Source: Hoeflea sp. 108
Lineage (GTDB): Bacteria; Pseudomonadota; Alphaproteobacteria; Rhizobiales; Rhizobiaceae
DNA: 64,000 nucleotides
Assembly: GCF_000372965.1 (NCBI RefSeq)
Contig: NZ_KB890024.1
Location: 1,180,839-1,244,838 of the forward strand
Direction of reading: 5' to 3'
This document shows, one piece after another, positions 59,285 through 64,000 of this stretch (the first letter of the stretch is position 1; each line of letters starts with the position of its first letter). The notes under the pieces are model-generated. The model worked only from the letters and a program-made list of their open reading frames with translations. It was not told the origin of the DNA and searched no databases. A program made the position numbers and the translations under genes.

Positions 59285-60382
59285 ATGTCGCACAACACCT
59301 TCGGCCATCTGTTCCGCGTCACCACCTGGGGCGAAAGCCACGGACCGGCGCTCGGCTGCGTGGTCGATGGCTGCCCGCCCGGCATCCGCTTCATGCTGAA
59401 GGACATCCAGGACGAGCTCGACAAGCGCAAGCCCGGACAGTCGCGCTTTGTCACCCAACGCCGCGAGCCCGACGAGGTGAAGGTGCTGTCGGGTGTCATC
59501 ACCGACGAGGATGGTGAGACCCTCATCTCCACGGGCACGCCGATCTCGATGATGATCGAGAATGTCGACCAGCGCTCCAAGGATTATGGCGAGATCGCCA
59601 GGCAATATCGTCCGGGACATGCCGACTACGCCTATGACGTGAAATATGGCCTGCGCGATCACCGCGGCGGCGGCCGCTCCTCGGCGCGTGAGACGGCTGC
59701 CCGTGTCGCTGCCGGCGCCATCGCCCGCAAGATCGTGCCGGGCCTCGTCGTGCGCGGTGCTCTGGTGTCGATGGGGACCAAGGATATAGATCGCGCCAAC
59801 TGGGACTGGGATTTCATCGGCAGCGCGGAAAATCCGTTCTTCACCCCTGATGCTGCCTCTGTGCAGGTGTTCGCCGATTATCTCGACGGCATCCGCAAGG
59901 CGGGTTCGTCGGTTGGTGCGGTCATCGAGATTGTTGCCGAAGGCGTGCCAGCCGGCCTCGGCGCGCCGATCTACGCCAAGCTCGACCAGGACATCGCCTC
60001 CAACCTTATGTCGATCAACGCCGTTAAGGGCGTCGAGATCGGCAACGGCTTCGAGGCGGCACGTATCACCGGTGAAGAGAATGCCGACGAGATGCGCATG
60101 GGCAATGACGGCCGGCCGATGTTCATGTCCAACAATGCCGGGGGTATATTGGGCGGCATCTCGACGGGACAGGATGTGATCGCGCGTTTCGCGGTCAAGC
60201 CGACCTCGTCGATCCTGACGCCGCGCAAGTCGATCGATAAGGACGGTAAGGAAGTCGACGTCATGACCAAGGGCAGGCACGACCCCTGCGTCGGCATCCG
60301 CGCGGTGCCGATCGGTGAAGCCATGGTCGCCTGCGCCATTGCCGACCACTATCTGCGCCATCGAGGACAGACGGGAAAGTGA
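59285..60382 (+). CDS. aroC: Chorismate synthase
   Basis: This is the 365-residue FMN-dependent enzyme that makes chorismate from EPSP, ending the shikimate path. It has the three family signatures: HLFRVTTWGESHGPALGCVV, GLRDHRGGGRSSARETAARV and AGGILGGISTGQDVIARFAV, with the late HDPCVGIRAVPIGEAM. Start ATG at 59285. The ribB gene follows after a 94-base repeat-like spacer, so co-transcription is possible. Chorismate feeds the ubiquinone genes in the window. Confidence 0.97.
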   Translation: MSHNTFGHLFRVTTWGESHGPALGCVVDGCPPGIRFMLKDIQDELDKRKPGQSRFVTQRREPDEVKVLSGVITDEDGETLISTGTPISMMIENVDQRSKDYGEIARQYRPGHADYAYDVKYGLRDHRGGGRSSARETAARVAAGAIARKIVPGLVVRGALVSMGTKDIDRANWDWDFIGSAENPFFTPDAASVQVFADYLDGIRKAGSSVGAVIEIVAEGVPAGLGAPIYAKLDQDIASNLMSINAVKGVEIGNGFEAARITGEENADEMRMGNDGRPMFMSNNAGGILGGISTGQDVIARFAVKPTSSILTPRKSIDKDGKEVDVMTKGRHDPCVGIRAVPIGEAMVACAIADHYLRHRGQTGK

Positions 60383-60453
60383 GCGAATGGCGAGTAGTGA
60401 GTAGCGAATGGTGCGGTTTCGCTCTATTCGCTACCCACTATTCCCTATTCGCC
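60383..60453. repeat. AGCGAAT-type inverted repeat between aroC and ribB
   Basis: The left half holds GCGAATGG twice (60383, 60404) with GAGTAGTGAGTAG between. The right half (60425-60453) is TATTCGCTACCCACTATTCC then CTATTCGCC, its inverted partner. Together they can form a hairpin of about 25-29 imperfect pairs around CGGTTTCGC. From memory, AGTGAGTAGCGAATAG strings recur between genes in Mesorhizobium. It leaves 23 bases before the ribB ATG. Confidence 0.6.
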
Positions 60454-60476
60454 AGAACGAGCGAAGCGAGCACGCC

Positions 60477-61574
60477 ATGCCATACGACCAGAAGAAAACT
60501 GTCGAAGCGCTGAGGGCTTTCGAGCGCGGCGAAATCGTGGTCGTCATGGATGACGACGGGCGCGAGAACGAGGGCGACCTGATCGTCGCCGCCGTGCACT
60601 GCACGCCCGAGAAGATGGCGTTCATCGTCCGCCATACCTCCGGCATCGTCTGCACGCCGATGCTCAAGGAAGACGCCCGCCGGCTCAACCTTGCGCCGAT
60701 GGTCGCCGACAACGACTCGGCCCACACCACGGCCTTCACCGTCAGCGTCGATTTCAAGCACGGCACCACGACCGGCATCTCGGCCGACGACCGCACGCTC
60801 ACCGTGCGCAATCTTGCCAACCCCAATGTCGGCGGTGGCGATTTCGTCCGCCCTGGCCACATCTTCCCGCTGATCGCTCGCGAGGGTGGAGTGCTTATGC
60901 GCTCGGGTCATACCGAGGCAGCGGTCGACTTGTGCAAGCTCGCCGGCCTGCCGCCGGTCGGCGTCATCTCCGAACTGGTCAATGACGACGGCACGGTCAT
61001 GCGTGGCCCGCAAGTGGCTGCCTTCGCCGAGAAGAACGGGCTGAAGCAGGTGTCCGTCGCCGACCTGATCGCCTATCGCCAGCGCCAGGAAACGCTGATC
61101 GAGCGCGTCAGCACCTTTGACATCGACACCCCCGCCGGCAAGGCCAAGGCGATCACCTACACGCTGCCGTGGGACTCGATGCACCACCTCGCCATCGTCT
61201 TCGGCGACATCCGCGACGGCGAGGAAGTGCCGGTGCGCCTGCACACAGAGGACGTCGTCACCGACGTGTTCGGTACCAGCAACAAGCTTGCCGACATCAT
61301 GAAGAACTTCGGCGAGTGCAACCGCGGCGTGATCGTCTATCTCCGCGAAGGTTCGGTCGGCGTGTCCAATCTCGGCCGCAATCGGCCTTCGGCGGAGCGC
61401 GAGGACCACGAGGAGGCGCGTCGCCGCGAGGACGAATGGCGCCAGATCGGTCTCGGCGCGCAGATCCTGAAGGACCTCGGCATTTCGTCGATCAACCTGA
61501 TCGCCTCGCGCGAGCGTCACTATGTCGGCCTCGAAGGTTTCGGCATCCGCATCGCGAAGACCGAAATCCGCTAG
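60477..61574 (+). CDS. ribB: 3,4-dihydroxy-2-butanone-4-phosphate synthase with degenerate RibA-like domain
   Basis: This 365-residue protein starts with a full RibB domain (about residues 1-205, active-site R29-ENEGD in DDDGRENEGDLIVAA, and HTSGIVCTPM). It makes the four-carbon unit of riboflavin. The second half (about 206-365) aligns with GTP cyclohydrolase II (RibA), but the zinc cysteines are gone: the HSECLTGD region reads HTEDVVTDVF and no RCDCG segment exists. It should therefore not act as a cyclohydrolase; this matches known rhizobial RibBA-like proteins. The ATG at 60477 lacks a strong ribosome site. Confidence 0.92.
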   Translation: MPYDQKKTVEALRAFERGEIVVVMDDDGRENEGDLIVAAVHCTPEKMAFIVRHTSGIVCTPMLKEDARRLNLAPMVADNDSAHTTAFTVSVDFKHGTTTGISADDRTLTVRNLANPNVGGGDFVRPGHIFPLIAREGGVLMRSGHTEAAVDLCKLAGLPPVGVISELVNDDGTVMRGPQVAAFAEKNGLKQVSVADLIAYRQRQETLIERVSTFDIDTPAGKAKAITYTLPWDSMHHLAIVFGDIRDGEEVPVRLHTEDVVTDVFGTSNKLADIMKNFGECNRGVIVYLREGSVGVSNLGRNRPSAEREDHEEARRREDEWRQIGLGAQILKDLGISSINLIASRERHYVGLEGFGIRIAKTEIR

Positions 61575-61583
61575 CGTCTTGCT

Positions 61584-61603
61584 GCAAGGCGCAATCGCCT
61601 TGC
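61584..61603 (+). terminator. Hairpin after ribB
   Basis: GCAAGGCG (61584-61591), loop CAAT, CGCCTTGC (61596-61603) is a perfect 8-base stem 9 bases after the ribB stop. There is no T-run. It likely ends or protects the ribB transcript. Confidence 0.6.
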
Positions 61604-61699
61604 GGCGCACAATGCAGTCCGGTGGACGGTGCCGGCGCTGCGGTTGACTTCCTCTGGACGCGGCGCATTCTCTTGCTCTCTCTTGGGGGAGAGTCGGGT

Positions 61700-62683
61700 A
61701 TGTGGGACTTCAGCATAGGCCAAAGCCTGTCGATCATGGTACGTACCTGGCCGTTCATCGTGCTGCGCATGGTCGTCTATTTCGGCATCACGCTCGCCTA
61801 CATCGTGGCGATGGGCGCAGGGGCCGGCATCGGCTACGGCGTCGGCCATGTGATGGCCGATCCCGACGGTCCGGTGTCCTTCGCGCTTTGGGGCGGCATT
61901 GCCGGTTTCGGCGTGGTTTCCGTCGCGGTCTACTGGGTCCGCGAATACATTCTCTATCTGGTCAAGGCCGGCCATATCGCCGCCATGGTCCATCTGATCG
62001 ACGGCCGCGAGATTCCCGGCGGCCAGAACCAGATCGTCTATGCGCGCGAGGTCGTCACCGAACGCTTCACCGAAGCGAGCGTGCTGTTCGTGCTCGACCA
62101 ACTGGTCAAGGGCGCGGTGCGCGCGATCACCGGCCTGATCGGCGGCATCGCCGCGTTCCTGCCCATTCCCGGCCTCGACGGCCTGGTCAGGTTCGCCAAC
62201 ACGGTGATCCGCATGTCGCTGACCTATGTCGACGAGATCATCCTCGGCTACAACATCCGCATCGGCAGCAATTCGCCGTGGCAGACGGCGCGCCAGGGCA
62301 TCGTGCTCTATGCCCAGAACGGCAAGACGATGGTCAAGAACGCGATCTGGCTGTCGCTCGTCGTCTGGGCGCTGTCGCTGCTGATTTTCCTGTTCATGCT
62401 GGCCCCTGCCGGCGCCATTCTCTACTTCATGCCGGGCGAGATGGCGGGCTGGGGCTTCGTGCTGGCCATCGTCTTCGCCTGGGCCTTCAAGGCGGCGATC
62501 ATCGAGCCCTTTGCCGTGGCGTCGCTGATGCAGGTCTATTTCAAGGTGATCGAGGGGCAGGCGCCCAATCCGGAATGGGATCGCAAGCTCGAAGAGGTTT
62601 CGTCCAAGTTCCGCGAGTTGAAGGAAAAGGCCTTCGGCTCGGGCGAGGCCTCGCGCTGGGACGGCGCGCCCCGCCGCGCCTGA
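61700..62683 (+). CDS. Multi-pass membrane protein of unknown function
   Basis: This 327-residue inner-membrane protein has about five to six helices: two near the start (about residues 12-45), one at 62-82, a segment near 145-165 rich in Gly and Pro, and two near the end (about 215-280). It ends in a charged coiled-coil-like tail (LEEVSSKFRELKEKAFGSGE). No enzyme motif or known family is recognised; it reads like a conserved rhizobial membrane protein. GGGGGAGAG before the ATG at 61700 supports the start. It is convergent with the MFS gene. Confidence 0.82.
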   Translation: MWDFSIGQSLSIMVRTWPFIVLRMVVYFGITLAYIVAMGAGAGIGYGVGHVMADPDGPVSFALWGGIAGFGVVSVAVYWVREYILYLVKAGHIAAMVHLIDGREIPGGQNQIVYAREVVTERFTEASVLFVLDQLVKGAVRAITGLIGGIAAFLPIPGLDGLVRFANTVIRMSLTYVDEIILGYNIRIGSNSPWQTARQGIVLYAQNGKTMVKNAIWLSLVVWALSLLIFLFMLAPAGAILYFMPGEMAGWGFVLAIVFAWAFKAAIIEPFAVASLMQVYFKVIEGQAPNPEWDRKLEEVSSKFRELKEKAFGSGEASRWDGAPRRA

Positions 62684-62734
62684 CTACGTCGGAAAACGGT
62701 CCGCGCGAGCGACTGCTCTGCGGACCCACTTCCT

Positions 62735-63949
62735 TCATTCCGCCGGTTGAGCTGCAGCAGGTGCGATGCGGAGCGACCGGCCGAGCGACCGCTGGCCGAG
62801 GAAGGTAACGACCAGCGCAATGAAGCCCGCGACCAGCGAGACCATAAAGCCGCTGCTCGCGCCCATATGATCGATGATCCAGCCCGAGGCTGATGAGCCT
62901 GCGGCCATGCCGATGCTGATGCCGGTGACGGCCCATGTCATGCCCTCGGTGAGCTTGGAGGAGGGGACGACTTTCTCCACCAGCGCCATCGACAGGATGA
63001 TGGTCGGCGACACGGCAACGCCCGCCAGGAACAGCACGACTGACAGCACGGTCACGTTGTCGACCACCAGCAGCGGCAGAGTCGTCAGGGCCGCGAGCGC
63101 GATCGCAATCAATAGCTGCCGCGCGAGCGGCATCTTGAGCTTCATGGCGCCGAAGACGAGGCCGGCGACGAGCGAGCCGGCAGCGTAGGCGGAAAGCGCA
63201 AAGCCCGCGGACGCCTTGTTGCCCTGGGCCTCGGCAAAGGCCACGGCGGTGACCTCGGCTGTGCCGAAGATGGCGCCGATGGCAATCAGCGTGAGCACCA
63301 GAATCTGGACGGGGCCGAGCCAGATCACGGATTTGCCGTCTCTGCGATCCTGCGCATGAACAGGCGGTTCGGTCGAGCGCTGGGCGGCGAAGAGCAGGCT
63401 GCCCACGCCCAGCAACACGGTCGCGACCAGAGGGCCGGCCTCCGGGAAGAAGCCGACGCTGAGACCGATGGCAACGATCGGACCTGTCATGAAGATCACC
63501 TCGTCCATGATCGATTCGAACGCGAAGGCCGTGTGTAGATGTGGCGTGTCGCGGTAGATCTCGGTCCAACGCGCGCGCACCATGGCGCCCATGATCGGGG
63601 TGACGCCTGCGAGTATCGCGAAGGCGAAGAGGACCCAGTTGGGCGCGTCGTAGCGCGTCGCGAGCATCAGCCCGGACAGCGCGATCACCGCGATGGCCGC
63701 GCTCGGCAGCAGGATGCGGACCTGGCCATAACGATCGATAAGCCTTGCGACCTGCGGCGCGACGACAGCGCTGGACAGGGCAAAAACGGCAGCGACGGCG
63801 CCGGCAAGCCAGTATTCGCCGCGGGCCTCCGACAGCATGGTCACGATGCCGAGCGTGACCATGGACATGGGCACGCGCGCGACGAAGCCGGCGGCGGAGA
63901 AGGCCTTGGCGCCGGGCGCCTTGAAGATTTCGCTATATGGATTGCGCAT
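62735..63949 (-). CDS. MFS transporter
   Basis: This 404-residue major facilitator has about 12 helices in two halves joined by a loop (about residues 190-205, RSTEPPVHAQDRRDGKS). The first half has the motif A-like RLIDRYGQVRILLPSA. It fits the drug/sugar-efflux style of uncharacterised MFS proteins; the substrate is unknown. I start at ATG 63949; an ATG at 63985 adds 12 residues and a GTG lies between. The gene runs out of the window's right part, with its promoter near the edge. Confidence 0.85.
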   Translation of the reverse strand: MRNPYSEIFKAPGAKAFSAAGFVARVPMSMVTLGIVTMLSEARGEYWLAGAVAAVFALSSAVVAPQVARLIDRYGQVRILLPSAAIAVIALSGLMLATRYDAPNWVLFAFAILAGVTPIMGAMVRARWTEIYRDTPHLHTAFAFESIMDEVIFMTGPIVAIGLSVGFFPEAGPLVATVLLGVGSLLFAAQRSTEPPVHAQDRRDGKSVIWLGPVQILVLTLIAIGAIFGTAEVTAVAFAEAQGNKASAGFALSAYAAGSLVAGLVFGAMKLKMPLARQLLIAIALAALTTLPLLVVDNVTVLSVVLFLAGVAVSPTIILSMALVEKVVPSSKLTEGMTWAVTGISIGMAAGSSASGWIIDHMGASSGFMVSLVAGFIALVVTFLGQRSLGRSLRIAPAAAQPAE

Positions 63950-64000
63950 TTTTGTCACCGGGGACGGAGATATCCGAGATTTCAAAGGCAGTCGAGCCGC

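Noticed and set aside
60383..60476. FMN riboswitch before ribB
   Set aside because: The spacer is filled by an AT/GC repeat hairpin and lacks the conserved RFN segments.
1..64000. CRISPR arrays, prophage, insertion sequences, tRNA or rRNA genes
   Set aside because: I found no regularly spaced direct repeats, transposase, integrase or phage proteins, and no tRNA- or rRNA-like sequence in the spacers. A tRNA scan would settle the last point.

Overview
This 64 kb window reads as a stretch of a high-GC alphaproteobacterial chromosome. The best fit is the order Hyphomicrobiales (Rhizobiales), close to Mesorhizobium or other Phyllobacteriaceae. The reasons are a BacA-type peptide transporter, a split F0F1 ATP synthase operon (atpI-B-E-b'-b without the F1 genes), DUF6101 and DUF1344 proteins, a RibB with a decayed RibA domain, and several intergenic palindromes of kinds common in rhizobial genomes. 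I saw no rRNA or tRNA gene, transposase, integrase, phage gene or CRISPR array. The genus is an inference, because I could not run a search.

Layout. 1-1.6 kb: the end of a FecCD-type ABC importer. 1.6-8.1 kb: an AsnC/Lrp regulator divergent from a 1016-residue kinase / M23 / class III PLP enzyme fusion, followed by a lone amino-acid binding protein, NudK and a DmpA-type aminopeptidase. 8.2-8.8 kb: a 2H phosphoesterase behind a perfect SOS-box-like motif. 8.8-11.1 kb: an amidohydrolase and its GntR regulator with a triple operator-like array. 11.3-14.5 kb: a marR-emrB-emrA-like efflux operon. 14.7-19.6 kb: a LysR gene and a tight four-gene unit (FrhB-like Fe-S protein, aminotransferase, SMP-30, RidA). 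19.6-24.2 kb: YffB, a GcvA-like regulator with a divergent 67-residue gene, a MAPEG protein, BacA and a secreted NodB-fold protein.

24.7-64 kb is mostly core genome. It carries a YfgM-like protein, der, a SleB hydrolase, the F0 operon, rnhB, a radical SAM protein, moaB, ispE, an S49 peptidase, trmN6, a polyprenyl diphosphate synthase, a TPR-LysM protein, glyQ/glyS, sua5, a D-2-hydroxyacid dehydrogenase, ubiA, purD, a GH25 protein, an acyl-CoA dehydrogenase with a crotonase, pdxH, a DnaJ-class co-chaperone, fabI, aroC, ribB and an MFS transporter at the right edge.

The accessory catabolic blocks (2-19.6 kb) share a design. Each has a local regulator beside a small enzyme set, and PLP or imine chemistry recurs (class III PLP enzyme, class I aminotransferase, RidA; pdxH lies elsewhere in the window). 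The most interesting items are the triple-domain fusion with its phased operator array, the four-gene FrhB/aminotransferase operon, the SOS-box-like site before an RNA-end-processing family protein, and palindromes placed over the likely fabI and atp promoters.
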